DNA of 64,000 nt from Pseudomonas sp. KU26590 (GCF_026153515.1 NZ_CP110644.1:5769501-5833500), one strand, 5' to 3'; counted from the stretch's first letter, positions 44,769 through 56,809 are shown. The notes: generated from the sequence alone by a model not told the origin. A program made the numbers and translations.

Positions 44769-46067
44769 ATGACCCATCGTATTGTGATTGTCGGCGGAGG
44801 CGCTGGCGGTCTGGAGCTGGCTACCCGTCTGGGTAAAACCCTGGGCAAGAAAGGCACCGCCAGCGTCACGCTGGTCGACGCCAACCTGACCCACATCTGG
44901 AAGCCGCTGCTGCACGAGGTGGCTGCCGGTTCGCTCAACTCTTACGAGGACGAGCTGAATTACGTGGCCCAAGCCAAGTGGAACCACTTTCAGTTCCAGA
45001 TGGGTCGCATGACCGGGCTGGATCGGGAGAACAAGCAGATCCACCTGGCCGAGACCCTCGACGAAAACGGCAATGAGCTGGTCCCGGCGCGTAGCCTGGA
45101 TTACGACTCGCTGGTGATTGCCGTGGGCAGCACGACCAATGATTTCGGCACCAAAGGCGCGGCGGAGCACTGCCTGTTCCTGGACACGCGCAAGCAGGCC
45201 GAGCGCTTCCATCAGCAGTTGCTCAATCGCTATCTGCGCGCCCACGCCAGCCAGACCGATGTGGCCGAAGAGATCAACGTCGCCATCGTCGGCGCCGGTG
45301 CGACCGGTGTCGAGCTGGCTGCGGAGCTGCACAATGCCGCGCACGAACTGGCGGCTTACGGGCTGGGCCAGATCAAGCCGGAAAACCTGCGCATCACGGT
45401 GATCGAGGCTGGGCCGCGCGTCCTGCCGGCGCTGCCGGAACGCATTGGCGGCCCGGTACACAAGACGCTGGAGAAGCTCGGCGTCACGGTGCTGACCAAT
45501 TCGGCAGTCAGCGAAGTGACGGCTGACAGTCTGGTGACCGCGACCGGTCAGGTGATTCCTGCGACGCTGAAAGTCTGGGCGGCGGGCATCCGCGCTCCGG
45601 CATTTCTGGAAGGCATCGCCGGCCTTGAGACTAATCGCATCAACCAGCTGCAAGTGCGCCCGACGCTGCAGACGACGCGCGACGACAGTATCTTCGCCTT
45701 CGGTGACTGCGCCGCCTGCCCGCAAAAAGGCACCGACCGCAATGTCCCGCCCCGCGCGCAAGCTGCGCATCAACAAGCGTCGTTGCTAGTGAAATCACTG
45801 AAGCTGCGCATCGAGGGCGGCACGCTGCCGGAGTATCGCTACCAGGATTACGGCTCGCTGATTTCGCTGTCGAAGTTCTCAGCGGTCGGCAATCTGATGG
45901 GCAACCTGACCGGGAGTGTCATGCTCGAAGGCTGGCTGGCGCGGATGTTCTACGTCTCGCTGTACCGCATGCACCAGATGGCGCTCTACGGCATGTTCCG
46001 CACGCTGATGCTCATGCTGGGGAGCCGAATCGGTCGCGGCACCGAACCACGGATGAAGCTGCACTAA
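44769..46067 (+). CDS. ndh: type II NADH dehydrogenase (NDH-2)
   Basis: 432 residues. FAD-binding 'IVIVGGGAGGLELATRLG' at the N-terminus, NADH-binding 'VAIVGAGATGVELAAEL' (~176-192), 'FAFGDCAACP' quinone/FAD end and a C-terminal amphipathic helix region ('RMFYVSLYRMHQMALYGMFRTL') for membrane attachment. It oxidises NADH and reduces ubiquinone without proton pumping. Confidence 0.96.
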   Translation: MTHRIVIVGGGAGGLELATRLGKTLGKKGTASVTLVDANLTHIWKPLLHEVAAGSLNSYEDELNYVAQAKWNHFQFQMGRMTGLDRENKQIHLAETLDENGNELVPARSLDYDSLVIAVGSTTNDFGTKGAAEHCLFLDTRKQAERFHQQLLNRYLRAHASQTDVAEEINVAIVGAGATGVELAAELHNAAHELAAYGLGQIKPENLRITVIEAGPRVLPALPERIGGPVHKTLEKLGVTVLTNSAVSEVTADSLVTATGQVIPATLKVWAAGIRAPAFLEGIAGLETNRINQLQVRPTLQTTRDDSIFAFGDCAACPQKGTDRNVPPRAQAAHQQASLLVKSLKLRIEGGTLPEYRYQDYGSLISLSKFSAVGNLMGNLTGSVMLEGWLARMFYVSLYRMHQMALYGMFRTLMLMLGSRIGRGTEPRMKLH

Positions 46068-46147
46068 GGCTGAGCCTTGCAGGCCCGCGCGAAAGGTGGG
46101 GCGGGCCTGGCTTGAAAGGCATATCTCGCCCCGCCTCTGCCGAAGGC

Positions 46148-47538
46148 GTAGGAGCGCGCTTGCCCGCGAAACCGTCAGTACATCCGACGCATCTCCATCG
46201 GCTGTACGTAAGCCTTCGCGGGCAAGCGCGCTCCTACAATGGCCGGGCGCTGCGGAATATGCGCCTGGTTTTTAGACGTAGGAGCGTGGCTTGCCCCGCG
46301 ATCTGCCGCGCAGCGGCAGCAAACCTGCCAATGCGGTGTGCCTGATGACACAGGGTCGTCTGGTTGACTGCCGGTTCCCGGCAGATCGCGGGACAAGCCA
46401 CGCTCCTACGGCCTCAGGCTAGAATCAAAACCCCAACCGCTCCGGCAATATCGCCTGGCTTCTGCCGAAGGCGTAGGGGCGCGCTTGCCCGCGAAAGCGT
46501 TGGTACATCCGACGCATCTCTATCGGCTGTACCCACGTCTTCGCGGGCAAGCGCGCTCCTACAATGACGGGGCGGTGCGGGATAGACGTCTGGTTTTAAG
46601 GCGTAGGCGCGTTGCTTGTCCCGCGATCTGGCGCGCAGCGGCAGCAAACCCGTCAATGCGGTGCGTCTGAGGAAACAGGGGTCGTCTGGTTGAATGCCGG
46701 TTCCCGGCAGATCGCGGGACAAGCCGCGCTCCTACGGCCTCCGGCCAGAATCAAACCCCAACCTTTCAGGCAATCTCGCCCCGCTTCTGCCGAAGGCGTA
46801 GGAGCGCGCTTGCCCGCGAAAGCATTTGTACATCCGACGCATCTCTATCGGTTGTACGTAAGTCTTCGCGGGCAAGCGCGCTCCTACAATGGCGGGGCGC
46901 TGCGGGATAGGCGTCTGGTTTTAAGGCGTAGGCGCGTGGCTTGTCCCGCGATCTGGCGCGCAGCGGCAGCAAACCGGCCAATGCGGTGTGCCTGATGACA
47001 CAGGGTCGTCTGGTTGACTGCCGGTGCCCGGCAGATCGCGGGACAAGCCACGCTCCCACGGTCTCCGGCCAGAATCAACACCCCAACCGTTCAGGCAATA
47101 TCGCCTGGCTTCTGCCGAAGGCGTAGGAGCGCGCTTGCCCGCGAAAGCGTTGGTACATCCGACGCATCTCTATCGGCTGTACGTAAGCCTTCGCGGGCAA
47201 GCGCGCTCCTACAATGACGGGGCGGTGCGGGATAGACGTCTGGTATTAATGCGTAGGAGCGTGGCTTGTCCCGCGATCTGGCGCGCAGCGGCAGCAAACC
47301 TGCCAATGCGGTGTGCCTGATGAAACAGGGTCGTCTGGTTGACTGCCGGTTCCCGGCAGATCGCGGGACAAGCCACGCTCCTACGGCCTCCGGCCAGAAT
47401 CAACACCCCAACCGTTCAGGCACACCCCGCCCCGCTTCTGCAGAAGGCGTAGGAGCGCGCTTGCCCGCGAAAGCGTCAGTACATCCGACACATCTCTATC
47501 GGCTGTACCCACGTCTTCGCGGGCAAGCTCGCTCCTAC
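46148..47538. repeat. 325-bp tandem array of two alternating REPIN-like palindromes
   Basis: A units (90 bases, GTAGGAGCGCGCTTGCCCGC ... GCGGGCAAGCGCGCTCCTAC) start at 46148, 46473, 46798, 47123 and 47449. B units (132-133 bases, GTAGGAGCGTGGCTTGTCCC ... GGGACAAGCCACGCTCCTAC with a CGCAGCGGCAGCAAACC interior) start at 46278, 46603, 46928 and 47253. Unit spacing is 325 bases each time (326 once) including the linkers. So a composite A-linker-B-linker unit is repeated four times plus a final A, with only scattered base changes. Lies between ndh and the cyclase gene. Confidence 0.95.
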
Positions 47539-47616
47539 AATGATGGTGGTGCTACGGGATATGCTTCTCGCCTGAAGTCGAACGAGCGCCGCTCTACCGC
47601 GCTCAGCACCAACACG

Positions 47617-49017
47617 CTATGGCATCACGCACCCTTTGCCCAGATGCTTGGCCTTGTACATCCAGCGGTCGGCTTCGCGCATTAGGTCGTCGGGGGCTTT
47701 GCCGGAGCCGGGTTCGTACATGGAAAAGCCGATGCTGGCGTTGCTGCGAATCACATCGCCTTTGATCGTGAGCGGCTGAGCAATAGCGGCGAGAAGTTTG
47801 TGGGCCACTTCGCGTGCTTCGTCCACACCCGGCGTGATGCCCTCCAGGATCACGATGAATTCGTCACCGGCCAGCCGAACCAGGCTGTCGGTCCTGCGGA
47901 TGCAGCTCTGCAACCGTGTGGAAATAGCGCGCAGCAGATCATCCCCGGCGTCGTGCCCATAATTGTCGTTGATGAATTTGAACCCATCCAGATCGATGAA
48001 CATCAGCGCCAGTTGCAACCTGGAGCGGTCAGCCCGGGCTTGAGCGATGGGCAACAGCGAGTCCAGCGCGCGGCGATTGTGCAGGCCGGTCAGGGAGTCA
48101 TGTCGGGCTTCCTGCTCAAGCTCCTTGCGCGCTTGAATGTCCTGGATGATTGAAATGAAATATTCCAGCTCTCCTGCTTCGGACAGCTTCTTCGTGACGC
48201 TCAAATTGACCCAGACCGCACTGCCGTTTTTGCGCAGGTAACGCTTCTCCATCTGGTAGCTGTCGATCTGACCGACACTCAGCTGATGCAGCGTCTCAAG
48301 ATCAATGCCCAGATCGTCAGGGTGAGTGATGTCCTGAAAAGTCAGCTGCCGCAGTTCTTCGGGTGCGTAGCCGACGATGTCGCACAATGCGGCGTTGACG
48401 CTGATCCAGCCACCGTCCGGCGCAACCAGCGCAATGCCTACCGACGCCAGCTCGAACATGGAGCGATAGCCCGCCTCGCTGGCTTCGAACAACGCCTCGG
48501 AGCGACTCTTCTGAAGCCTGGCCAGCATCAGGTTCTCTCGCAGCTGCATTTCGCGGCTGACGATATCAGCGAGGTCGCGAAGGATGGTCATCTCGTCCGG
48601 CGTCAGAATCCTCGGCCGCGCGTCGATTGCGCAAAGCGTGCCGACCGCGAAGCCCTTGCTGGTACGTATGGGCACGCCAGCATAAAAACGCACATGGGGA
48701 CCGCCGGTGACCAATTGGCTGTCACAGAAGCGCGCGTCCTCGATGGCATCGGGCACCACCAGTTCGGCATCTTCGAGAATGGCGTGAGCACAGAAGGCGG
48801 ACTCCCGCGGCAGCTCTACCGCCTCAAGCCCGACGCGGGACTTGAACCACTGACGGTCCTGATCGACCAGCGAGATCAGGGCGATGGGTACGTTTAATAC
48901 TTGCGCCAACAGCCGCGTGATCCGGTCAAGCTCGACCTCGGGCGGTGTGTCGAGTACTTCGAGAAGGTGCAGCGCGTCTAGTCGCTGTTGCTCGAATGAA
49001 GGAGTTGGCGACTTCAT
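47617..49017 (-). CDS. GAF-PAS-GGDEF diguanylate cyclase
   Basis: 466 residues, soluble. GAF domain ~20-150 ('FCAHAILEDAELVVPDA'), PAS ~180-290 ('GYRSMFELASVGIALVAPDG' and 'LEYFISIIQDI'), GGDEF ~300-460. The active-site loop is RLAGDEF, an AGDEF variant of GGDEF normally active. The RxxD I-site (RRTD) sits five residues ahead, so c-di-GMP product inhibition is expected. It makes c-di-GMP, affecting adhesion and motility. No phosphodiesterase domain. Confidence 0.92.
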   Translation of the reverse strand: MKSPTPSFEQQRLDALHLLEVLDTPPEVELDRITRLLAQVLNVPIALISLVDQDRQWFKSRVGLEAVELPRESAFCAHAILEDAELVVPDAIEDARFCDSQLVTGGPHVRFYAGVPIRTSKGFAVGTLCAIDARPRILTPDEMTILRDLADIVSREMQLRENLMLARLQKSRSEALFEASEAGYRSMFELASVGIALVAPDGGWISVNAALCDIVGYAPEELRQLTFQDITHPDDLGIDLETLHQLSVGQIDSYQMEKRYLRKNGSAVWVNLSVTKKLSEAGELEYFISIIQDIQARKELEQEARHDSLTGLHNRRALDSLLPIAQARADRSRLQLALMFIDLDGFKFINDNYGHDAGDDLLRAISTRLQSCIRRTDSLVRLAGDEFIVILEGITPGVDEAREVAHKLLAAIAQPLTIKGDVIRSNASIGFSMYEPGSGKAPDDLMREADRWMYKAKHLGKGCVMP

Positions 49018-49149
49018 AGAACGGCCGATCCTGGAAAGACTGCCTGAAGTCTATACCGGCCCTCATGAATCCGCCCAGCGAGGTCTTTAAATAACCGCCT
49101 CCCGCCCGTATCGCTGGATTCTTTCAACGATGAAGACGTCCGTCATGCC

Positions 49150-49167
49150 TTGTCATAAAAACGTGCT
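49150..49167 (+). promoter_or_regulatory. candidate half-strength Pho box upstream of pstS
   Basis: TTGTCATAAAAACGTGCT fits the first half of the PhoB consensus (CTGTCATAWAWCTGTMAY) very well and the second poorly. It lies 62 bases before the pstS start. Inference only. Confidence 0.35.
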
Positions 49168-49228
49168 GTTTGCTGTGATCCCATCAAGGCATCTCACCCC
49201 GATGTCGCTTGATTACAGGAAGTCATCC

Positions 49229-50263
49229 ATGTTGCAGCTCTCCCGACTGATGCTGGCCGCAGGCCTTGGCATCGCGCTCAATCTATCCATGGTCGCCACG
49301 GCAGGCGCAACGTCCGAGGTTACCGGCGCCGGCTCCACGTTCATTTATCCGGTGTTGTACAAGTGGGCCACTGACTACAACCAGAAGAACCACATCAAGG
49401 TCAATTACCAGTACATCGGCTCTGGCGCGGGCATTGCGTTGATCAAGGAAGGCGCCGTGGATTTCGGTGCGACTGACCGCCCGATGAGCTCGGCTGACCT
49501 TCAATCCTTCGGGCTGCAGCAGTTTCCGTCTGTGATCGGCGGCATCGTCCCGGTCATCAACATCGCCTCGATAAAACCGGGCACCCTGAAATTCACGGGC
49601 CCGGTGCTGGCCGACATCTACTTGGGGAAGATCAGCAACTGGAATGACCCGGCCCTCGCCGCCCTGAACCCGGACGTGAAGTTGCCTGACGCGAAAATCA
49701 GCGTCGCGTACCGCTCGGATGATTCCGGCACTACGTTCAATTGGGTCAGTTATCTGGCGAAGGTCAGCCCGCAATGGAAGAGTCAGCTCGGCGCGGGTTC
49801 TTCGGTCAAGTGGCCGGTGGGCATGGGCAGCAAAGGCAGCGAAGGCGTGGCGACGTACGTGAAGCAGGTTCCGAACTCGATCGGCTACGTTGAGTACGCC
49901 TACGTCAAACAGCAGAAGTTGAATTATGGGCTGTTGCAGAACGCTGCCGGCACATTCGTGACGCCGAGCACCGAGAGCTTTCAGGCGGCAGCCGCGACGG
50001 CAGACTGGAAGAATGCGAAGGACTTTGATCTGTCGATGCTCGACGCACCGGGGGAAAACGCTTACCCGATCACCGCGGCAACGTTCATCGTGATGTACAA
50101 GGAGCCCAAAGACGCGGACCGGCAGAAGACCGTTCAGGATTTCTTTCGCTGGACGCTGGAGAGTGGGCAGGAACACGCACGCTCGCTGGACTTCGCACCG
50201 ATCCCGAATGACCTGAAGAATCAGATCGAGGCGTACTGGGCTAACCCGTCCAAGGCTCAGTGA
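49229..50263 (+). CDS. pstS: phosphate ABC transporter substrate-binding protein
   Basis: ATG at 49229 (MLQLSRLML) with AGGAAG 9 bases upstream; earlier in-frame ATGs would precede the signal peptide with a non-signal extension. 344 residues. Signal peptide to ~26 (ATAGA). 'VTGAGSTFIYPVLYKWATDY', 'QYIGSGAGIALIKEGAVDFGATDRPMS', 'YRSDDSGTTFNWVSYL' and 'GSEGVA' are the phosphate-binding loops of PstS. Periplasmic. The pstCAB genes are not adjacent. Confidence 0.93.
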   Translation: MLQLSRLMLAAGLGIALNLSMVATAGATSEVTGAGSTFIYPVLYKWATDYNQKNHIKVNYQYIGSGAGIALIKEGAVDFGATDRPMSSADLQSFGLQQFPSVIGGIVPVINIASIKPGTLKFTGPVLADIYLGKISNWNDPALAALNPDVKLPDAKISVAYRSDDSGTTFNWVSYLAKVSPQWKSQLGAGSSVKWPVGMGSKGSEGVATYVKQVPNSIGYVEYAYVKQQKLNYGLLQNAAGTFVTPSTESFQAAAATADWKNAKDFDLSMLDAPGENAYPITAATFIVMYKEPKDADRQKTVQDFFRWTLESGQEHARSLDFAPIPNDLKNQIEAYWANPSKAQ

Positions 50264-50275
50264 ATGCCGGAAACG

Positions 50276-50303
50276 AAAAAAGCGTCCCGAAGGACGCTTT
50301 TTT
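50276..50303 (+). terminator. rho-independent terminator of pstS
   Basis: AAAAAAGCGTCC-CGAA-GGACGCTTTTTT, a perfect stem with a U-tract 12 bases after the stop codon. Also usable from the other strand for the tRNA transcript. Confidence 0.92.
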
Positions 50304-50365
50304 GTAGCTTCAGCGCGAGTGGCGCTTAAGCGGTATTTTCTGCTCTGATACAGCCAAGGCGAAAA

Positions 50366-50442
50366 TGGTCGGGGTAAGGGGATTCGAACTCCTGACATCC
50401 TGCTCCCAAAGCAGGCGCGCTACCGGACTGCGCTATACCCCG
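50366..50442 (-). tRNA. tRNA-Pro (anticodon UGG), copy 1
   Basis: 77 bases with encoded CCA; CGGGGTA acceptor, anticodon loop CTTTGGGAG region with TGG. Identical to the copy at 50619-50695. Confidence 0.97.
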
Positions 50443-50536
50443 GTGAAACATTGAAAACACCCTAAGGTATTTCCAGAGCGGGTGACGCGAATGGCGTCAC
50501 TCCCTAAGATCCAACCCGATGAAGCCAGGTCAAAAA

Positions 50537-50612
50537 TGGTGGGTCGTGTGGGATTCGAACCTACGACCAATTGGTTAAAAGCCAACTGCTCTACCAACTG
50601 AGCTAACGACCC
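50537..50612 (-). tRNA. tRNA-Lys (anticodon UUU)
   Basis: 76 bases with encoded CCA; acceptor GGGTCGT/ACGACCC, anticodon loop CTTTTAA, T-arm GTAGGTTCGAATCCCAC. Confidence 0.97.
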
Positions 50613-50618
50613 AAATAA

Positions 50619-50695
50619 TGGTCGGGGTAAGGGGATTCGAACTCCTGACATCCTGCTCCCAAAGCAGGCGCGCTACCGGACTGCGCTATACCCCG
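50619..50695 (-). tRNA. tRNA-Pro (anticodon UGG), copy 2
   Basis: Same 77-base sequence as copy 1, with the tRNA-Lys gene between the two. The duplication points to a tandem tRNA gene rearrangement. Confidence 0.97.
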
Positions 50696-50715
50696 ACGGT
50701 ACTACCTCTTGAAAT

Positions 50716-50791
50716 TGGCTCCGTGACCAGGACTCGAACCTGGGACCCAATGATTAACAGTCATTTGCTCTACCGACTGAGCTATCACGGA
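50716..50791 (-). tRNA. tRNA-Asn (anticodon GUU)
   Basis: 76 bases with encoded CCA; acceptor TCCGTGA/TCACGGA, anticodon loop CTGTTAA. First gene of the minus-strand cluster Asn-Pro-Lys-Pro. Confidence 0.97.
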
Positions 50792-51087
50792 ACGATCTTT
50801 TCAAATCTATCAATTTCAGATGCAGCGTTTGACGCGCTTCAACACAACAAATTCAGTAAATTCCCACCAAACGAATCTGGCGTTTACTTCACTGGACCTA
50901 CCGCATTTTCAGCCTCTTCGACCTGTTTGCATCGCTGCGTTCACGTCTCTGAGGCGCGCTATTCTACATTTCCAGAAACACCTGTCAACCCTCTAAATTG
51001 CTTTCAAGACAATGATTTGCGAATTTTTTGCGGATCGCCCTCAAGCTCTCGAAAATCCTGCGCCTCAGGGAATAAATCACCCCGCAT

Positions 51088-51117
51088 AAAAAAGGGCTCC
51101 CACCAGGAGAGCCCTTT
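51088..51117 (-). terminator. terminator of clpB
   Basis: On the minus strand AAAGGGCTCTCC-TGGT-GGGAGCCCTTTTTTAT, 24 bases past the clpB stop codon. Confidence 0.9.
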
Positions 51118-51140
51118 GCGCATCTATATAGAAGCGCGGA

Positions 51141-53705
<2,565 letters not shown>

Positions 53706-53778
53706 GGATCACCTTCCTATGTGGGCAGGCCGGAGTAATGAACACACCTAATAAAGAAAACCTGCCAGATGGTTCTTT

Positions 53779-53806
53779 ACATGCGGCCGATTAGGCAGGA
53801 TTCAAG
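53779..53806 (-). promoter_or_regulatory. sigma32 heat-shock promoter of clpB
   Basis: On the minus strand CTTGAAT (-35, 53806-53800), a 13-base spacer, then CCGCATGT (-10, 53786-53779), which fits CCCCATNT with one change. About 74 bases lie between the -10 and the clpB ATG. Confidence 0.78.
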
Positions 53807-53816
53807 CGCTGCCGGG

Positions 53817-53830
53817 TTGATGTGGATCAA
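53817..53830. promoter_or_regulatory. perfect Anr/FNR box upstream of clpB
   Basis: TTGATGTGGATCAA, TTGAT-N4-ATCAA. Its centre is about 50 bases upstream of the predicted sigma32 start, in the short gap between pgeF and clpB. Whether Anr acts here is unknown. Confidence 0.5.
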
Positions 53831-53884
53831 CATTAGCTTGAAGGAAGGGATTCGGGAGGTATTAGTGCAGACGCGCAGCTGAGG

Positions 53885-54625
53885 CTAACGGGCTTCGATC
53901 CAGACAAGCGAAGCGAACCGTCCGGTGCGTGCGCCACGGCGATAGGAGAAGAATCGCTCATCGTTGAAGGTCGAGAGACCGCCGCCATACACCGCTGTCA
54001 CGCCGTGGGCCGCCAGACGCAGGCGCGCCAACTGGTAGATGTCGGCCATGAACTTGCCGGCGTTGGCGCCTGGCACGAATGCATCGGCTGCCTCGGGGTG
54101 CTTGGCCATAAAGGTCTCGCGCACTTCAGGGCCCACTTCGAACGCCTGCGGCCCGATGGCAGGGCCGAGCCAGACAATAACGTCAGAGGGCACATCGGCA
54201 AAGCTGTCCACAGTCGCCTCAAGCACACCCGCCGCCAGACCGCGCCAGCCCGCATGGGCAGCGGCGACCTGGGTGCCCGCCTTATTGCAGAACAGTGCGG
54301 GCAAGCAATCGGCCGTCATGATGGTGCACGCCACGCCCGGTGTTTTGCTCCAGCTTGCGTCAGCCTGAAGGACTTCTGCCGGCGCGGCCTCGACGACGTC
54401 AATACCGTGAACCTGCTTCAGCCATGCAGGCTGAATGCGCAGGCGCGAGTTCAGCGCTGAACGGTTATGCGCAACGGCTGCTGAATCATCGTCGACGTGA
54501 TCACCCAAGTTGAAACTGTCGAACGGCGCCACACTGACACCGCCCGAACGCGTCGTGACGCACGCGTTGATACCCACTGGCGCAGGCCAGTCGGGGATCA
54601 ACCAGTCCGTCACGGGCTCAGTCAT
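53885..54625 (-). CDS. pgeF: peptidoglycan editing factor PgeF
   Basis: 246 residues. 'CVTTRSGGVSVAPFDSFNLGDHVDDD', 'WLKQVHGIDVV', 'TADCLPALFCN', 'AAHAGWRGLAAGV' carry the zinc/active-site His and Cys of the YfiH/laccase-domain (DUF152) family. PgeF removes L-Ser misincorporated in place of L-Ala from muropeptide precursors. Overlaps rluD by 4 bases (ATGA), so co-transcribed after it. Confidence 0.94.
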   Translation of the reverse strand: MTEPVTDWLIPDWPAPVGINACVTTRSGGVSVAPFDSFNLGDHVDDDSAAVAHNRSALNSRLRIQPAWLKQVHGIDVVEAAPAEVLQADASWSKTPGVACTIMTADCLPALFCNKAGTQVAAAHAGWRGLAAGVLEATVDSFADVPSDVIVWLGPAIGPQAFEVGPEVRETFMAKHPEAADAFVPGANAGKFMADIYQLARLRLAAHGVTAVYGGGLSTFNDERFFSYRRGARTGRFASLVWIEAR

Positions 54626-55584
54626 CCGATAAAGGCTTCGCGGTCTTGCTTGAGCAGAGTCAGCAACCAGACAAAGTCGTCCGGCAGCGGCGATTCCCAG
54701 CTCATGCGCTGACCGGTCGTCGGATGATCCAGTTCAAGGAAACGCGCATGCAGCGCCTGACGCGGGAAATGTTTCAGCGATTCGACCATGTTGACGTTGG
54801 CCGCAGGTGGAATCCGGAAGCGCCCGCCGTAGGCAGGATCGCCGACCAGCGGGAAGTTGATGTGGGCCATGTGCACGCGAATCTGGTGGGTACGCCCGGT
54901 TTCCAGCTTGACCCGCACGTGGGTGTGCGAACGGAAACGCTCCAGAACCCGGTAATGGCTGACCGCAGGCTTGCCGCCTTCCATCACCGCCATGCGCTGA
55001 CGCTGCTGACCATGACGACCGATCGGTGCGTTGATCTTGCCGCCGGCAGTCACCACGCCGATGACGATGCACTCATAGATGCGGCTGACGCTGCGATTCT
55101 GCAGCTGGGTGACCAGTTGCGTCTGCGCCTGGATGGTCTTGGCAACCACCATTAGGCCGGTGGTGTCCTTGTCCAGGCGGTGCACGATGCCAGCACGCGG
55201 GACATTGATGATGTCCGGCACATGGTGCAGCAAGGCGTTGAGCAGGGTGCCATCGGCGTGACCGGCTGCCGGATGCACCACCAGACCGGACGGTTTGTTG
55301 ATGACCAGGATCTGGTCGTCTTCGTAGACGATATCGAGCTCGATGTCCTGCGCGATCCACTCGCCCTGGGCCTCTTGCTCGGCTTTGAGGAGCAGAACGG
55401 CGCCGCCATGCACGATGTCACGCGGGCGCAAAGCGCCTCCGTCCACAGTCAGGCGACCGTCTTTGATCCAGGCGGAAAGGCGCGAGCGCGAGTGCTCTGC
55501 GAATAGTTGGGCGGCGACTTGGTCGAGGCGTTGACCGCCCAATTCGGACGGCACCTCTGCGCGGAGTTCTATGATCTCAGACAT
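54622..55584 (-). CDS. rluD: 23S rRNA pseudouridine(1911/1915/1917) synthase RluD
   Basis: ATG at 55584 (MSEIIEL) is preferred over an in-frame GTG seven codons upstream. 320 residues. S4-like RNA-binding domain (~15-75), then the RluA-type catalytic core with 'GIVHRLDKDTTGLMVVAKT' holding the catalytic Asp and 'TGRTHQIRVHMAHINFPLVGDPAYGG'. It modifies helix 69 of 23S rRNA. Confidence 0.95.
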   Translation of the reverse strand: MSEIIELRAEVPSELGGQRLDQVAAQLFAEHSRSRLSAWIKDGRLTVDGGALRPRDIVHGGAVLLLKAEQEAQGEWIAQDIELDIVYEDDQILVINKPSGLVVHPAAGHADGTLLNALLHHVPDIINVPRAGIVHRLDKDTTGLMVVAKTIQAQTQLVTQLQNRSVSRIYECIVIGVVTAGGKINAPIGRHGQQRQRMAVMEGGKPAVSHYRVLERFRSHTHVRVKLETGRTHQIRVHMAHINFPLVGDPAYGGRFRIPPAANVNMVESLKHFPRQALHARFLELDHPTTGQRMSWESPLPDDFVWLLTLLKQDREAFIG

Positions 55585-55735
55585 GCTCAAACTAGGAGGT
55601 GGCACTGGCCTTTGGTTTCGGCTGTGCGCTTGTGGTTAAATACGGCGTCTTTTGTCCCGGGGGTTCCACGGGGCGCCCATCATAACAGGACGGTCCTGCG
55701 CAAGACAGCAGGCCGTTATAGGGACGCAAGCCGCC

Positions 55736-56758
55736 ATGCAAGTGAAACACCTGCTGCTGATAGCCATCCTCGGACTTACTGTTGCCTGTTCTTCGAAGAA
55801 AGAAGTCATCGACGAAAACCTCAGTGAAGTCGAGCTGTACCAGCAGGCGCAGGCCGATCTGGACAACAACAGCTATAACAGCGCCACCGAGAAGCTCAAG
55901 GCGCTGGAGTCGCGTTATCCGTTCGGTCGCTATGCTGACCAGGCGCAACTCGAGCTGATCTACGCCAACTACAAGAATGGCGAGCCCGAAGCTGCCAAGT
56001 CGGCGGCCGAGCGTTTCATTCGTCTGCACCCGCAGCACCCGAACGTCGACTACGCCTATTACCTCAAGGGCCTGACCTCGTTCGACCAGGACGTCGGCAT
56101 CATCGCCCGCTTCCTGCCGCTGGATCAGACCAAGCGTGACCCGGGCGCTGCTCGCGATTCGTATAACGAGTTCGCTCAGCTGACCAGCCGCTACCCGAAC
56201 AGCCGCTACGCGCCCGACGCCAAGCAGCGCATGATTTACCTGCGCAACCTGCTGGCGGCCTACGAGATTCACGTTGCCGACTACTACCTGACCCGTCAGG
56301 CCTACGTGGCAGCGGCCAACCGTGGTCGCTACGTGGTTGAAAACTTCCAGGAAACCCCATCGGTCGGTGACGGCCTGGCGGTCATGGTCGAGGCTTATCA
56401 GCGTCTGCACCTGGACGACCTGGCTGACACCAGCCTGCAGGTCCTGAAGACCAACTACCCGGATCACCCGCAACTGGTCGACGGCAAGTTCGAAGCGCGG
56501 ACGGCAGAAGCCGACAACCGCTCGTGGCTGTCCAAGGCGACGCTGGGCCTGATCGAAAGCCGTCCGCCGCTGCCGCCAGGACAAACCCGCGCCAACCAGG
56601 ACGTGATCAAGCAATACCAGGACGCCAAGGAAGCCATCCCTGCCGACCTGTTGCCTGAGAACCAGTCGGCTGACGAAGAGAAGAAAAACAGTGATGACGA
56701 CGGCACGCCGAAAAGCCGCTCGATCTTCAGCTACATGACCTTTGGCCTGTTCGACTGA
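55736..56758 (+). CDS. bamD: outer membrane assembly lipoprotein BamD (ComL)
   Basis: ATG at 55736 (MQVKHLLL) gives the signal peptide directly; a longer frame from 55652 is spurious. 340 residues. Lipobox LTVAC with Cys18 lipidated. Five TPR-type repeats follow ('[31 protein letters not shown]', '[34 protein letters not shown]'). Essential BAM complex member in outer-membrane barrel assembly. Divergent from rluD. Confidence 0.96.
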   Translation: MQVKHLLLIAILGLTVACSSKKEVIDENLSEVELYQQAQADLDNNSYNSATEKLKALESRYPFGRYADQAQLELIYANYKNGEPEAAKSAAERFIRLHPQHPNVDYAYYLKGLTSFDQDVGIIARFLPLDQTKRDPGAARDSYNEFAQLTSRYPNSRYAPDAKQRMIYLRNLLAAYEIHVADYYLTRQAYVAAANRGRYVVENFQETPSVGDGLAVMVEAYQRLHLDDLADTSLQVLKTNYPDHPQLVDGKFEARTAEADNRSWLSKATLGLIESRPPLPPGQTRANQDVIKQYQDAKEAIPADLLPENQSADEEKKNSDDDGTPKSRSIFSYMTFGLFD

Positions 56759-56783
56759 TTCAGTCCCCGCCAAATGTCAGCTA

Positions 56784-56809
56784 AAAGAGGCCCTTCGGGG
56801 CCTTTTTTC
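56784..56809 (+). terminator. rho-independent terminator of bamD
   Basis: AAAAGAGGCCC-TTCG-GGGCCTTTTTT, stem with a UUCG-type loop and U-tract 26 bases after the stop codon. Confidence 0.93.

Noticed and set aside
46148-47538. Regular repeats resembling a CRISPR array
   Set aside because: Units are 90-133-base palindromes with conserved 'spacers'; there are no unique spacers and no cas genes.
46100-47560. Many overlapping frames on both strands in the repeat array that look like short proteins
   Set aside because: They follow the 325-bp repeat in every frame, lack ribosome sites and are explained by the GC-rich palindromes.
49141-49156. CGTCATGCCTTGTCAT as a full Pho box
   Set aside because: The two TGTCAT-like halves are 10, not 11, bases apart, so only a half site is proposed.
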